NCBI RefSeq assembly: GCF_007859865.1
Contig: NZ_SJPI01000003.1
Span: forward strand, 62,001 to 126,000
Length of the DNA: 64,000 nucleotides
Direction of reading: 5' to 3'
Source of the DNA: Rubripirellula amarantea
GTDB taxonomy: Bacteria > Planctomycetota > Planctomycetia > Pirellulales > Pirellulaceae
How positions within the stretch are numbered: position 1 is the stretch's first letter; each line of letters begins with the position of its first letter. Below are positions 27,186 through 36,778 of the stretch, piece by piece. A program made the position numbers and the translations under genes. The notes below the pieces were generated by a model that worked only from the letters and a program-made list of their open reading frames with translations, had not been told where the DNA came from and made no database searches.

Positions 27186-28763
27186 TTAGCTGGCAACTAA
27201 AGTGCCGGCTTCGGCGTCTTGGTCAAGAGCGTCAGCGGCAATCCATCCGCTCATCATGACCATGGGCATTCCCGGGCCAGGATGAGCCGCACCGCCAGCC
27301 AAGTACAACCCTTTAATATCTCGGCGTCGGTTCGCAGGCTTAAACGCACCCAAGTACTTCCCGTGGCTCGCCAAGCCATAGATGGCTCCGTTGAGAACTC
27401 GATATCGGTTATGAATACCTTCGGGTGTCAGTGAAGCCTCCGTCACGATCGCGTCACGAATACCATCCATTCCCGCGGTTCGTTCCAACTTGTTCAAAAT
27501 CACGTCGCGATACTGAGGCAACATTTCTTTCCAGTTGTGCCCGGGACGCAGGTAGGGTGTGTGGACAAGGATATACAACGCCTCACCGCCCTCGGGTGCC
27601 ACGCTTGGTTCACTGACCGACGGCGCACAAACATACGCGCTAGGATCCGGTGCTGGCTCACCGCGGTGGTAAATGTAATCAAACTCTTCTTCGGGATCTT
27701 TCGAAAACACAAAGTTGTGGTGCAAGAGCTGCTCGTAACGTCGATTGAGCCCCAAGTACAACACGACACCGCTGCAGGCCGGTTCGCGATCATTCTTCTT
27801 TTCGAACTGAGCCGATTCTTTCGTTCCTTCCAACAATTCGCGGTAGGTACGAACTGAATCACAATTGCTAACCACAGCATCGCATTGGATGACTTCGCTA
27901 GTTGCCGTGACCACTCCGGTGACCTCACCGTTACGGACTTCGATTTTCATGGCATCGGTCCCAGTGCGCACGTCGACTCCCAAACGATCGGACAAGGCGG
28001 CTAACCCTTCTGGAATCGCTCGAGTTCCCCCTATGGGATACCAAATCCCCTCATCCGTCTGCATGTGAGCGATGCTGCACAAAACAGCGGGGGACGCGTA
28101 CGGCGATGATCCGACGTACTGGGTGAAGTGATCCATCATTTGGCATACTCGTTCATCGGGCACATGTGACCGAACGACCGAGGCAACGCTTCGCCCCATT
28201 TTGAGCGACAACACATCCTTTAGCACCGCAGCCGAAAATGCGCCGCCGACATCCATCGTGTCTCGCAGTCCACCGACCGAACGCCAGAAAAAGAATCGAT
28301 CCGAAACGCCGTGCAACTGTTCGCTCATCTTCATGAATCGCTGATAGCCTTCGCCACTGGCTCGCGACTGGGTAAAGCTGTCGATGTTTTGTTGCATCAG
28401 ATCGACATTAGAAACCAAGTCCAGCACCGTGTTGTCAGCGTCGCTTGCACCGGTCTTGCCGCTGCCTTCAAAGAAACAACGCCACTGCGGATCAAGCTCA
28501 AGCATTTTGATGTGATCGTCCACATTCTCGCCAGCTTCGGAAAAGATCCGCTTCAATACACTCGGCAACGTCAAGATGGTCGGCCCCATGTCAAAGCGAA
28601 AGCCGTCCTGATGAAGCGCGGCCGCTTTGCCGCCCACCCAATCATTCTTGTCAATCAAAGTCACCTTGTGACCCCGAGCCGCCAAAACGCATGCCGAGGA
28701 CAAACCCGCCAGTCCACCGCCAATAACAACGACACGCATGGACTTCTTATCGGATGCAATCAT
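27186..28763 (-). CDS. CrtI/CrtN/CrtP-family carotenoid desaturase or oxygenase
   Basis: 525 aa from the ATG at 28763 (another ATG at 28739 is directly before the fold). The FAD motif is VVVIGGGLAGLSSACVLAARG, read in parts, then NDWVGGKAAAL, GFRFDMGPTILTLP, and a C-terminal LAGGAAHPGPGMPMVMMSG, all typical of phytoene/diapophytoene desaturases and related terminal oxygenases. It follows an aldehyde dehydrogenase gene by ~70 bp on the same strand. In planctomycetes such pairs oxidise the ends of squalene-derived C30 carotenoids (CrtP plus AldH). Whether this paralogue desaturates or oxidises cannot be settled by eye. Confidence 0.88.
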   Translation of the reverse strand: MIASDKKSMRVVVIGGGLAGLSSACVLAARGHKVTLIDKNDWVGGKAAALHQDGFRFDMGPTILTLPSVLKRIFSEAGENVDDHIKMLELDPQWRCFFEGSGKTGASDADNTVLDLVSNVDLMQQNIDSFTQSRASGEGYQRFMKMSEQLHGVSDRFFFWRSVGGLRDTMDVGGAFSAAVLKDVLSLKMGRSVASVVRSHVPDERVCQMMDHFTQYVGSSPYASPAVLCSIAHMQTDEGIWYPIGGTRAIPEGLAALSDRLGVDVRTGTDAMKIEVRNGEVTGVVTATSEVIQCDAVVSNCDSVRTYRELLEGTKESAQFEKKNDREPACSGVVLYLGLNRRYEQLLHHNFVFSKDPEEEFDYIYHRGEPAPDPSAYVCAPSVSEPSVAPEGGEALYILVHTPYLRPGHNWKEMLPQYRDVILNKLERTAGMDGIRDAIVTEASLTPEGIHNRYRVLNGAIYGLASHGKYLGAFKPANRRRDIKGLYLAGGAAHPGPGMPMVMMSGWIAADALDQDAEAGTLVAS

Positions 28764-28835
28764 GACTGATATTTTTTTGAACGGAGTGTGGTGACAACAA
28801 GAAGGCGAAACCCTTTGGATCATTATCCTAAGGAA

Positions 28836-30233
28836 TCAACCTCGCTTCGCCATCTGCCGTAGCGCTGACAATCGTTTTTTCCATCCGCTTCCATGCATTA
28901 ACGTCAACGCGGCCGTTAAAGTCGCCTGATCGCCGCTTTGCCGAGGCTTCAAGTGCGGCATTAGCTTCCCGTATCGACGGGCAACGACCTTGGGCGTGGT
29001 CATCGCTAACAATCCCTCGGCACCCCGAGTGACACCGAATCCGCTGGCGCCTCGCCCACCAAAGGGTAGACGCGGATCGGCCGTGGGAACGATCAAATCG
29101 TTGATCACAACTGTCCCCACCTGTAGCTGATCGGCCACCTCACTGGCGCGATCAAGAGGACCGAACACAGACGCGGCCAGTCGAAAGCGGCAATCGTTGA
29201 TCACCCGAATCGCCTCATTCATATCCTGAACTCGAATTAACGAGATAACTGGCGCGAATAGATCCGAACTTGCAGTTGCCGTGTGGCCATTGGCACCATC
29301 CAAGATGACTGGACGTATTCGACCTTTGGACCGTAGGGCCGTTTCGTCAAAATGTTCAAGCAAGTCGACGCAACCGGAAGCAACAGATTTCGCAATCGTA
29401 TCGCAGACAGTTTCGGCTGCCGAAGGATGCACGCACACTTCGCCGGCATCCTGCAGTCGCTCGCGCAATCGTGGAATGAGCGCATCCATTGTTGCATCAA
29501 CGGCAATCAAACGCCGTGGTGCGATACACGTTGCACCACTGTTGAACTGCATTCCAAAAACAATTGAATCAGCCGCCCGATCGAGGTCAGCATCAGCGGT
29601 AACGATCACGCCGTCGCAACCGCTCAGCTCCATGATCACAGGCGTCAGCGTGCGGGCGGCTTGTGCCATCACTTTTTGCCCCGTTGTTACACCACCCGTT
29701 AGAACAATCAAGTCGACGCCTTGGTCGATCGCCGATATCGCAGATTCGTTCGATGAATCGAGCACCGAGATAAACTCACGGGGAACTCCCGCGTCAGTGA
29801 ACGCTTCGACCAGCAATAAAGTCGCTGCCTCACACCCAACCGCTGGCTTTAAAAGCACTCGATTGCCGGCTGCGAGAGCCTGAGCAGCCTGAACCCCAGG
29901 AAGCAACAATGGGTAATTCCAAGCGGCCAGAATCAGAACCTGTCCCATCGGTTGGCGATGGACTTGGCTATGCACTCCCCACAACCAAGCGGGGCGACCG
30001 ATCGCGCCAAGACGCTTGCTGCGAAGTACCTTGGGACCATTCTTACCGATCCATTTCAAAGCGGCGCAAAGTGGAAAAAGTTCCGCAGTGATGGTTTCGA
30101 CGGGATCTATCCGCTGATTGCTTGAGCACGAAGCAATCAAGGAATCGGACATGTCGGCGAGCCGTCCAGCAACGTGCGAGAGTGTCTGACAGCGAGCGTG
30201 GACGGTCGCTTGGGTCCAAGACCGGTCTGGCAA
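28836..30233 (-). CDS. aldehyde dehydrogenase, probable carotenoid-aldehyde type
   Basis: 465 aa from a TTG at 30233; an in-frame TGA lies 24 bases upstream and no earlier start exists. NAD-dependent aldehyde dehydrogenase fold: ILAAWNYPLLLPG, NRVLLKPA, the Glu motif VIMELSGCDG and the catalytic Cys in QFNSGATCIAPRR. Membrane-interacting aldehyde dehydrogenases with this length and short N-terminus are common partners of C30 carotenoid genes. The gene lies just upstream of the CrtI-like gene and downstream of a promoter plus terminator element at 30285-30384, so its expression may be attenuated. Confidence 0.88.
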   Translation of the reverse strand: MPDRSWTQATVHARCQTLSHVAGRLADMSDSLIASCSSNQRIDPVETITAELFPLCAALKWIGKNGPKVLRSKRLGAIGRPAWLWGVHSQVHRQPMGQVLILAAWNYPLLLPGVQAAQALAAGNRVLLKPAVGCEAATLLLVEAFTDAGVPREFISVLDSSNESAISAIDQGVDLIVLTGGVTTGQKVMAQAARTLTPVIMELSGCDGVIVTADADLDRAADSIVFGMQFNSGATCIAPRRLIAVDATMDALIPRLRERLQDAGEVCVHPSAAETVCDTIAKSVASGCVDLLEHFDETALRSKGRIRPVILDGANGHTATASSDLFAPVISLIRVQDMNEAIRVINDCRFRLAASVFGPLDRASEVADQLQVGTVVINDLIVPTADPRLPFGGRGASGFGVTRGAEGLLAMTTPKVVARRYGKLMPHLKPRQSGDQATLTAALTLMHGSGWKKRLSALRQMAKRG

Positions 30234-30284
30234 GAGAGTTTCCGCTCGTTGGGGTCAGTTCTTCACCAATGGCGAAGTCAGGCT

Positions 30285-30326
30285 AAAAAAAATGCCCCGG
30301 TCAGCTGGGGCATTGCCGACCGGGGC
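30285..30326 (-). terminator. intrinsic terminator upstream of the aldehyde dehydrogenase
   Basis: On the minus strand GCCCCGGTC and GACCGGGGC form a 9-bp GC-rich stem with a 15-base loop, followed by A and eight T. It points toward the aldehyde dehydrogenase, ~50 bases before its start, with no gene upstream to end. This placement suggests attenuation or a separate small transcript. Confidence 0.8.
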
Positions 30327-30350
30327 GGAGTTTGCGACTGCGGGAGTCGC
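30285..30350 (-). ncRNA. candidate small RNA or attenuated leader of the carotenoid genes
   Basis: A region of ~66 bases between the start expected from the promoter at 30357-30384 and a terminator T-run. It contains two hairpins: a 7-bp stem (30333-30339 with 30345-30351) and the 9-bp terminator stem. A competing 7-bp stem (30292-30298 with 30307-30313) would disrupt the terminator. The TTG of the aldehyde dehydrogenase is ~50 bases further on. I do not recognise a known RNA family. Confidence 0.5.
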
Positions 30351-30356
30351 ACTGGG

Positions 30357-30384
30357 ATTTTACCGAACCTGAATCGACTGTCAA
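30357..30384 (-). promoter_or_regulatory. strong sigma-70-type promoter
   Basis: TTGACA (complement of 30379-30384), 16 bases, TAAAAT (complement of 30357-30362). The -35 is perfect and the -10 differs at one base. It would start a transcript near 30350 toward the aldehyde dehydrogenase. Confidence 0.65.
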
Positions 30385-30887
30385 CTAAATTATCGGTAAA
30401 GAACGGCAACGATTCGTACACGTTTGCACACTTTTAACGACTGCGAGATGAAGCTGACGTCGGCGATTCAACCCATTTGGGCAAGTCTTATTGGATACGA
30501 CTTCAATGCCGCAACGAACCACCAAAGAAATTCGCCTTGCAGTCATCTAGGTACCAGTAGCCCAAACTTCTATAAACTACATTAGTAGAGGAAGAAGTTC
30601 CCGCTTGATTTTCGAATCCTGTTTCCTTTTGCCTCGTACGCGTACACATGACTGCAAACGTGACGAGGCGATCCCCAGATTGAGATGCGCACAAATGTCG
30701 TTTCCGGCGTTTACGTTCATGACGGCATGCAGGGGACGAAATGCAGCGTGGGAAAGATGGGAACCGTGCGTCGTGCTTCAAGCGGTTTTAAAAGAACGAT
30801 GCGTCATCCCCAATCAATCGTGGTGAAAGTAGCGATACGATGAGTCGATTAACAACACGAACGAATTCCCCTTGGTGGTCGCGCTAA
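30385..30887. other. intergenic region upstream of the PP2C gene
   Basis: About 500 bp between the leader element and the phosphatase gene on the opposite strand. Frames at 30503-30781 (minus) and 30605-30826 (plus) overlap each other and have no protein-like features. I see no RNA gene or repeat here. Confidence 0.5.
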
Positions 30888-32168
30888 GTGTCAAACGAAT
30901 GGAATCCTGGAATTGTTTACGCAGAGCTGACCGATGTCGGCATGCGCCGAGCGAACAACCAGGACTCGATGGCAGCACTTCCCGCCAAATCGGCCGAACG
31001 CTTCCGTAGTCGCGGGCATCTCTTCGTCGTCGCCGATGGCATGGGCGCTCACGCTGCGGGCGAGTTAGCGAGTCGCTTGGCCACCGAGCATATCGCGATG
31101 CAGTACTTCCGTTCGACCGAAGGAAACACAGCCGACGCGCTTCGCGCTTCGGTTGTTGACGCGAATGCAGAAATTCACCGTCGCGGACAAAGCAATCCTG
31201 AATTCCACAACATGGGCACGACCGCTAGTGCCTTAACGATTGGACCTAGCGGTGCCAGAATCGCGCACGTCGGCGATTCGCGCGTTTACCGGTTGCGAGG
31301 CGATGTGCTTGAACAGCTCACGTTCGACCACTCGCTCGTTTGGGAGATGGAAGCCAGCGGAAAGTCAGGTGTGAATGTTCCCAAGAACGTGATCACTCGA
31401 TCGCTGGGGCCGAACTCCCACGTCGACGTTGATGTAGAAGGCCCGTTTCCCATCGAAAAGGGCGACAAGTTCCTAATTTGCAGTGACGGACTAACCGGCT
31501 TGGTCCTCGACGAAGAACTTGGGCCCTTGCTGAGCTGCTTAAGCGAAGAGAAAGCTGCACGAGTTTTGGTCGATCTCGCGAATCTTCGCGGCGGACCAGA
31601 CAACATCACGCTGATCGTGGTTCATGCCGCCGAACCACCGACTCAGTCTACGCCCGATAGCGGTAAGCGAAACGAGCCTTCGAGCGTTTCGCAACGCTCA
31701 CACAATGCTCCCTTGTCTTTGATCGCAACGGCAATCCTTTGCCTGATCGCAGCGGTTGCCCTTGGATTGGGCGGAATGACAGGACCGATGTTTATCGCTG
31801 GGATCTTAGCGATCATCGCGAGTGTTTTCGCCGCGGTTCAATGGTCAAGCCGAGCACATCCCAGCGGAGAGCTGCCATTAAGTTCCAACTCGCAAGCTCC
31901 CTATCGCCGCTTCGATGCCAAACCCAATCAAGATCTCTATCACCGGCTCGGCGAGACGGTTGAAAAGCTTCGCGAAGTATCCAATGAAAAGAATTGGATG
32001 ATGGAATGGGACGCCGTCAATCGACTGCAATCCGAAGGCGCTGAAAAGCTGGCCCAGTCACAATTGCATGATGCGTTGCGATTGCAGGCCGAAGCGATTA
32101 TCGAAACGATGCATCAACTTCGCGAGCAGCACAATCGTGCCGCTAATGAAACCGCGATCGACACCTAA
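30888..32168 (+). CDS. PP2C-type serine/threonine phosphatase with membrane segments
   Basis: 426 aa from a GTG at 30888. The metal-dependent phosphatase domain (~10-245) has the complete motif series: RRANNQDS, VADGMGAHAAGELAS, GTTASALTI, HVGDSRVYRLR, CSDGLTGLV and GGPDNITLIVV. Two hydrophobic segments at ~275-320 anchor it, and a ~90-residue helical tail follows. It probably reverses Ser/Thr kinase signalling. A PknB-type kinase gene lies 9 kb downstream, but the two are not linked in an operon. Confidence 0.93.
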   Translation: MSNEWNPGIVYAELTDVGMRRANNQDSMAALPAKSAERFRSRGHLFVVADGMGAHAAGELASRLATEHIAMQYFRSTEGNTADALRASVVDANAEIHRRGQSNPEFHNMGTTASALTIGPSGARIAHVGDSRVYRLRGDVLEQLTFDHSLVWEMEASGKSGVNVPKNVITRSLGPNSHVDVDVEGPFPIEKGDKFLICSDGLTGLVLDEELGPLLSCLSEEKAARVLVDLANLRGGPDNITLIVVHAAEPPTQSTPDSGKRNEPSSVSQRSHNAPLSLIATAILCLIAAVALGLGGMTGPMFIAGILAIIASVFAAVQWSSRAHPSGELPLSSNSQAPYRRFDAKPNQDLYHRLGETVEKLREVSNEKNWMMEWDAVNRLQSEGAEKLAQSQLHDALRLQAEAIIETMHQLREQHNRAANETAIDT

Positions 32169-32245
32169 TTCAATTCGCATCGAGACTAGTTTGATGGTCT
32201 CGAGCACCGGGTTGGATTCGCGCCGAGCCCAGCTTCACCTGCACA

Positions 32246-32313
32246 GCGCCCGGTATGATTTGCACTAGCGCCCCGGTTTGATTTGCACTGGCGTCCTGGT
32301 CTGATTTGCACAG
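32246..32313. repeat. imperfect ~23-bp tandem repeat, 3 copies
   Basis: Units at 32246-32267, 32268-32290 and 32291-32313 share a GCGC(C)CGGT core, a variable base, then GATTTGCAC. They lie ~80 bp after the PP2C stop, in the 288-bp gap before acs. Confidence 0.85.
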
Positions 32314-32456
32314 GCATTCACTTGCTGGTCATCTGCGAACTTTTTTTCCGCAGAAGAGAACGGCGAGGTTGTCTTAGAATTCAACCTTGGCTGGGGATTT
32401 AGGCTAGAATTCCAGCATTCGGTCCTCCCACTTCCTCCCACCCCATTTTGCCTGCC

Positions 32457-34433
32457 ATGCCTGACGCTTCCGGTTCCGCTTCCTCTTCTTCAAGCCAAAT
32501 CGATCACGTCCTCATCGAAGATCGGAAATTTCCGCCGCCCTCAGAATTCACCGCACAGGCCGTCATCAGCAGTGAAGCGCAATATCAAGAACTTTACGAC
32601 CAAGCGGCCAATAACCGCGATGGTTTTTGGGACGCTCAAGCAAAAGAGAACCTGCATTGGTTTAAACCTTACGACAAGGTTTGCGAATTCGAAGCACCGA
32701 ACGCCAAGTGGTTTGTTGGTGGCCAAACGAACGCATCGTACAATTGTCTCGATCGCAATATCGATGCTGGCATCGGAGATCGAGCCGCCATCATTTGGGA
32801 AGGCGAACCAGGCGATACCCGGACATTGACCTACCGCGAACTGCGTACCGAAGTTTGCAAGTGCGCCGAAGCGATGATCGAGTTGGGCATTGGAACGGGA
32901 GACGTCGTCAGCATCTACATGCCGATGACGCCTGAATTGGCGATCACCATGCTCGCTTGCGCACGCATCGGTGCCGTTCACTCAGTCATCTTCGCTGGAT
33001 TCAGTGCGGAATCCATTGCCGATCGCAACAACGACGCCGGCGCTAAACTCGTGATCACGTCGGATGGACTCTATCGTCGCGGCAAAGTCTTGCCACTTAA
33101 AGCGACCGTCGATGAAGCGCTCGCCAAGTCGCCCACCGTTAAACACTGTCTCGTGCTCAAGCGAATCGGCAACGATGACGTTCCGATGAAAACCGGTCGT
33201 GATGTCTGGTGGCATGACGTCGTTGACTCCCAACCGGGAACACTGCCCGCGACACCGCTCGACAGCGAAGCGAGTTTGTTCATCCTGTACACATCAGGCA
33301 GTACCGGCAAGCCGAAGGGCATTCGTCACACGACCGCTGGGTACAATCTGTGGGCCAAGAAAACGTTTCAATGGGTCTTTGATCACCGCGACGACGACGT
33401 GTATTGGTGTACTGCGGATTGTGGCTGGATCACCGGTCATTCGTATGTCGTCTATGGCCCTATGTCGGCGGGCGCAACTTGCCTGATGTACGAAGGCGCG
33501 CCCAATCATCCTGCCGAAGATCGGTTTTGGGACTTAGTCGAAAAGTACAAAGTCTCGATTCTTTACACCGCTCCCACAGCCATCCGGGCGTTCATTAAAT
33601 GGGGTGATGAACATGTTGAAAAACATGATTTGTCGAGCCTGCGGTTGCTCGGTAGCGTGGGCGAAGGCATCAATCCAGAGGCGTGGATGTGGTATCACGA
33701 AAAGATTGGTGGCAAGAAATGTCCCATTGTTGATACGTGGTGGCAAACGGAAACCGGTGGCATCATGATGAGCCCACTGCCTGGGATCACAGCTACCAAA
33801 CCAGGCTCTTGCACCAAACCGCTGCCTGGGGTCATCCCCAAGATTGTCGATGAAACCGGCAAACCGGTTGAAGACAACCATGGCGGCATGCTTTGCATTG
33901 CCGAGCCTTGGCCGGGCATGTTGCGAGGTATCTGGGGCGACGACGATCGCTTTGTCGAACAGTATTGGGCAACCGTTCCCGGCATGTACTTGACCGGCGA
34001 CAATGCTCGACAAGACGAGGACGGATACTATTGGATCATGGGACGAATTGATGACGTGATCAATGTGTCGGGGCATAGGCTCAGCACGATCGAAGTCGAA
34101 AGCGCCTTGGTCAGCCACCCTGCTGTGTGCGAAGCCGCCGTTGTCGGTCGTCACGATGACTTGAAGGGCCAAGCGATTGCAGCCTTCGTTACCATCCGCG
34201 ACGCCCAGCCCGATGAAGCACTGCGGAAGGAGTTAAAGTTGCATGTGCGAAAGCAGATCGGTGCACTCGCTCAACCGGACGACATTCGATTCACGGCGAC
34301 GTTACCCAAAACGCGAAGCGGTAAGATTATGCGTCGCTTGCTTCGTGATGTAGCATCGGGCCGCGAAATTGTCGGTGACACTTCCACCCTGGAAGACCTG
34401 TCATCACTCGCCAAGCTCAATGACGAAGATTGA
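32457..34433 (+). CDS. acs: acetyl-CoA synthetase (AMP-forming)
   Basis: Activates acetate to acetyl-CoA through acetyl-AMP. 658 aa from the ATG at 32457; a TTG three codons earlier is less likely. The N-terminal ACAS region (~45-100) has [19 protein letters not shown] in parts, then the AMP-binding loop [19 protein letters not shown], and the C-terminal catalytic Lys motif [14 protein letters not shown], a known acetylation site in the family. It stands alone on the plus strand and ends 132 bp before convergent speA, with two hairpins between them. Confidence 0.96.
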   Translation: MPDASGSASSSSSQIDHVLIEDRKFPPPSEFTAQAVISSEAQYQELYDQAANNRDGFWDAQAKENLHWFKPYDKVCEFEAPNAKWFVGGQTNASYNCLDRNIDAGIGDRAAIIWEGEPGDTRTLTYRELRTEVCKCAEAMIELGIGTGDVVSIYMPMTPELAITMLACARIGAVHSVIFAGFSAESIADRNNDAGAKLVITSDGLYRRGKVLPLKATVDEALAKSPTVKHCLVLKRIGNDDVPMKTGRDVWWHDVVDSQPGTLPATPLDSEASLFILYTSGSTGKPKGIRHTTAGYNLWAKKTFQWVFDHRDDDVYWCTADCGWITGHSYVVYGPMSAGATCLMYEGAPNHPAEDRFWDLVEKYKVSILYTAPTAIRAFIKWGDEHVEKHDLSSLRLLGSVGEGINPEAWMWYHEKIGGKKCPIVDTWWQTETGGIMMSPLPGITATKPGSCTKPLPGVIPKIVDETGKPVEDNHGGMLCIAEPWPGMLRGIWGDDDRFVEQYWATVPGMYLTGDNARQDEDGYYWIMGRIDDVINVSGHRLSTIEVESALVSHPAVCEAAVVGRHDDLKGQAIAAFVTIRDAQPDEALRKELKLHVRKQIGALAQPDDIRFTATLPKTRSGKIMRRLLRDVASGREIVGDTSTLEDLSSLAKLNDED

Positions 34434-34462
34434 ATCTTAGTACTTGAAACTATGCGGCTTAA

Positions 34463-34484
34463 CGCCGGTAGCACTTTACCGGCG
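34463..34484. terminator. hairpin between convergent acs and speA (1)
   Basis: CGCCGGTA, a 6-base loop, TACCGGCG. A perfect 8-bp stem 30 bases after the acs stop. No T-tract. Confidence 0.5.
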
Positions 34485-34502
34485 ACTAGTGATTAAAGAC
34501 AT

Positions 34503-34530
34503 TCACGTTGAAACGCGTTGTTCAACGTGA
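34503..34530. terminator. hairpin between convergent acs and speA (2)
   Basis: TCACGTTGAA, an 8-base loop, TTCAACGTGA. A perfect 10-bp stem ~36 bases beyond the speA stop on the minus strand. No T-tract. Confidence 0.5.
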
Positions 34531-34565
34531 CGAGAGCAGCCCGCCCGTGTGAAACGACGCTCCCA

Positions 34566-36584
34566 CTAAGTGGAGGCGTCGACGTTTCGAGGGGGAAGGT
34601 TCAATTCCGACGACGTGCTTGCGTGATTCGTTGTCTTGGTCAGGTACGTGTAACCGTCTAACGCCTTTTCAAAAGCGGTAACGGTTTGGCCAGCCTGTTG
34701 GTGATCGATCAAATTGTTAGACACTGCGTCTTCGACCGATTCTTGAATACGCTCGACGAGCTCGCGTTCTTCGTATTGCACGTAAGACAGAACTTCCGCC
34801 ACCGTATCGCCTTTGACAATCGAGCGGATCTTGGTCATGCCCTCTTCGCATTCAACGTGCACTGCATGAGTGTCACCGAAAAGGTTGTGCAGATCACCCA
34901 GAATCTCTTGGTACGCTCCCACCATGAAAACCGCTAGCTGGTACGACTGACCAGCGATCGTAGGATGCAGCCGAAGCGTTTTGCAGCGCCCTTCGCTACC
35001 GACAAATGAATCCACTTTGCCGTCGCTATCGCAAGTGATGTCGCCCAGGACCGCGTGCCGGGTCGGCGGTTCAGCCAGTCGGTGGATCGGCATGATGGGA
35101 AACAATTGATCAATCGCCCACGCATCGGGCATCGATTGGAACAGCGAAAAGTTAACGAAGTAGATATCGGACAACATCCGATCGAGGTGGTTCAATTCCG
35201 ACGATATACCGTTTTGGTTTTCCGAGATTTCACGGATTCGGTGACACAAGGCAAAGTACAGGTTCTCGGCCGCAACTCGTTGCTCGAGTGGCAAGTAGCC
35301 ACCGCTGAACAAGTTCATGCAAAGGTCCAATGAAACCTGGGCATCGTGAAACGATTCCATGACATTCGACAGTTCAAGCGAACTGTAAGCAGTCCACAAA
35401 TCATGGACCGGCTGCTCGTACTCTTCCGGTGGGCCTTCCGGTTCGTTGCTACCTGAACTCTGCCCACCATCCTCGGCCCATTCCGGAATCACAGGTTTCC
35501 CTTGGGACGTAACACCCAACGTCTCCATCACCAGCACGCTGTGCTGGGCCGCGACCGCGCGACCACTTTCGGAAATCAATTGCGGGTGAGGAACCTCCGC
35601 TTCGTTGCATACCGTTTGCACGTGATAAACCACGTCGTTGGCATACTCTTGCATCGAATAATTCATACTCGATTCGGTATCACTTTTCGTTCCGTCGTAG
35701 TCGACCCCCAGTCCGCCACCGACGTCTAGATACTGCAGTCCTGCACCGCGGAGCTTAAGGTCGGCGTAAATCCTTGCGGCTTCTAAAATCGCCGACTTAA
35801 GCTGACGAATGTTGCCGATTTGGCTGCCAACGTGGAAGTGCAGCAATTCAAAACAATCAGCCAAGTCCATTTCGATCAACCGATCAAGCGACGCAAGCAC
35901 TTCGGCGACGGTCAAACCAAACTTGCTTCGGTAACCACCACTGGCTTGCCAACGCCCGCTGCCGCGAGTCGCTAATTTCACTCGCATTCCGAACGTCGGT
36001 CGTACACCCACTTCAGATGCCACTCGCAGAATCAAATCCAGCTCGGTCGCTTTTTCGATCACCGGTAGCACCGTGCGGCCAAGACGCTGAGCCATCATCG
36101 CAAGGCGAATGAATTCCTCGTCCTTGAAACCGTTGCAGATTATAGGAACACTCACGTCACTCATCGCCACGGCGGCGAGTAGCTCAGGCTTGCTACCGGC
36201 TTCGATCCCAAAACCTAACTTGGAACCGGCTGTCACGATTTGCTGGACAACGTCACGTTGCTGGTTGACCTTGATCGGGAACACGCATCGATATCGGTTC
36301 TCGTACTGATGATCCGAAATAGCCTGGGCAAAGCAATCGTTCAAACGATGCAATCGATCGCGTAGGATGCCGTTGAAACGCAACAGGATCGGTAGTTCTA
36401 TGCCGCGATCGGTCAAACTGTCGACCAGCGATTTAAGATCGATCGACGATTGCGCATCACGACCTGGGGAAACCAAAACGGTTCCATTGTCAGAGATGCT
36501 AAAGTAGTCGTCTCCCCAGCGATCGATGCCGTATTCCGCCGCTGAGTCTTTGATCGTCCAACGATCTGCCAGAGCCTGCTTCAC
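34566..36584 (-). CDS. speA: biosynthetic arginine decarboxylase
   Basis: PLP enzyme that makes agmatine for polyamine synthesis. 672 aa from a GTG at 36584 with GGAG ~11 bases upstream. The PLP-lysine motif VFPIKVNQQRDVV lies near residue 100, followed by GIEAGSKPELLAA, the phosphate-binding DVGGGLGVDYDGT, and a Cys-free C-terminal fold-type-III barrel domain end. Length matches the SpeA family (~630-660 aa). There is a hydrophilic insertion at ~375-400 (EDGGQSSGSNEPEGPPEEYEQ, partly quoted). speB is not in the window. Confidence 0.95.
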   Translation of the reverse strand: MKQALADRWTIKDSAAEYGIDRWGDDYFSISDNGTVLVSPGRDAQSSIDLKSLVDSLTDRGIELPILLRFNGILRDRLHRLNDCFAQAISDHQYENRYRCVFPIKVNQQRDVVQQIVTAGSKLGFGIEAGSKPELLAAVAMSDVSVPIICNGFKDEEFIRLAMMAQRLGRTVLPVIEKATELDLILRVASEVGVRPTFGMRVKLATRGSGRWQASGGYRSKFGLTVAEVLASLDRLIEMDLADCFELLHFHVGSQIGNIRQLKSAILEAARIYADLKLRGAGLQYLDVGGGLGVDYDGTKSDTESSMNYSMQEYANDVVYHVQTVCNEAEVPHPQLISESGRAVAAQHSVLVMETLGVTSQGKPVIPEWAEDGGQSSGSNEPEGPPEEYEQPVHDLWTAYSSLELSNVMESFHDAQVSLDLCMNLFSGGYLPLEQRVAAENLYFALCHRIREISENQNGISSELNHLDRMLSDIYFVNFSLFQSMPDAWAIDQLFPIMPIHRLAEPPTRHAVLGDITCDSDGKVDSFVGSEGRCKTLRLHPTIAGQSYQLAVFMVGAYQEILGDLHNLFGDTHAVHVECEEGMTKIRSIVKGDTVAEVLSYVQYEERELVERIQESVEDAVSNNLIDHQQAGQTVTAFEKALDGYTYLTKTTNHASTSSELNLPPRNVDAST

Positions 36585-36778
36585 TGTAAGTATGCTCCGT
36601 GTTAGGAGAAGTTGCGTAGGAGAAACGCGAGACCATCGCGGACTACTCTAATGCCGACTGGGCGGCCGTGGTATCTTAGGGTCGCGGCAATTATCATTCC
36701 AAGCGTTGCGGCGGTCTAGTAGAGTCATGCTGGTCAGTTTGCGGTAGACTTAGAGAAGAAATTCTTAACGAAGGAAGC

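Noticed and set aside
30276-30312. Short leader peptide MPQLTGAFFLA overlapping the terminator
   Set aside because: An 11-codon frame on the minus strand with no ribosome site and no codon bias for one amino acid; probably chance.
33534-34172. 212-codon minus-strand frame opposite acs
   Set aside because: Antisense to acs with no domain or start signal.
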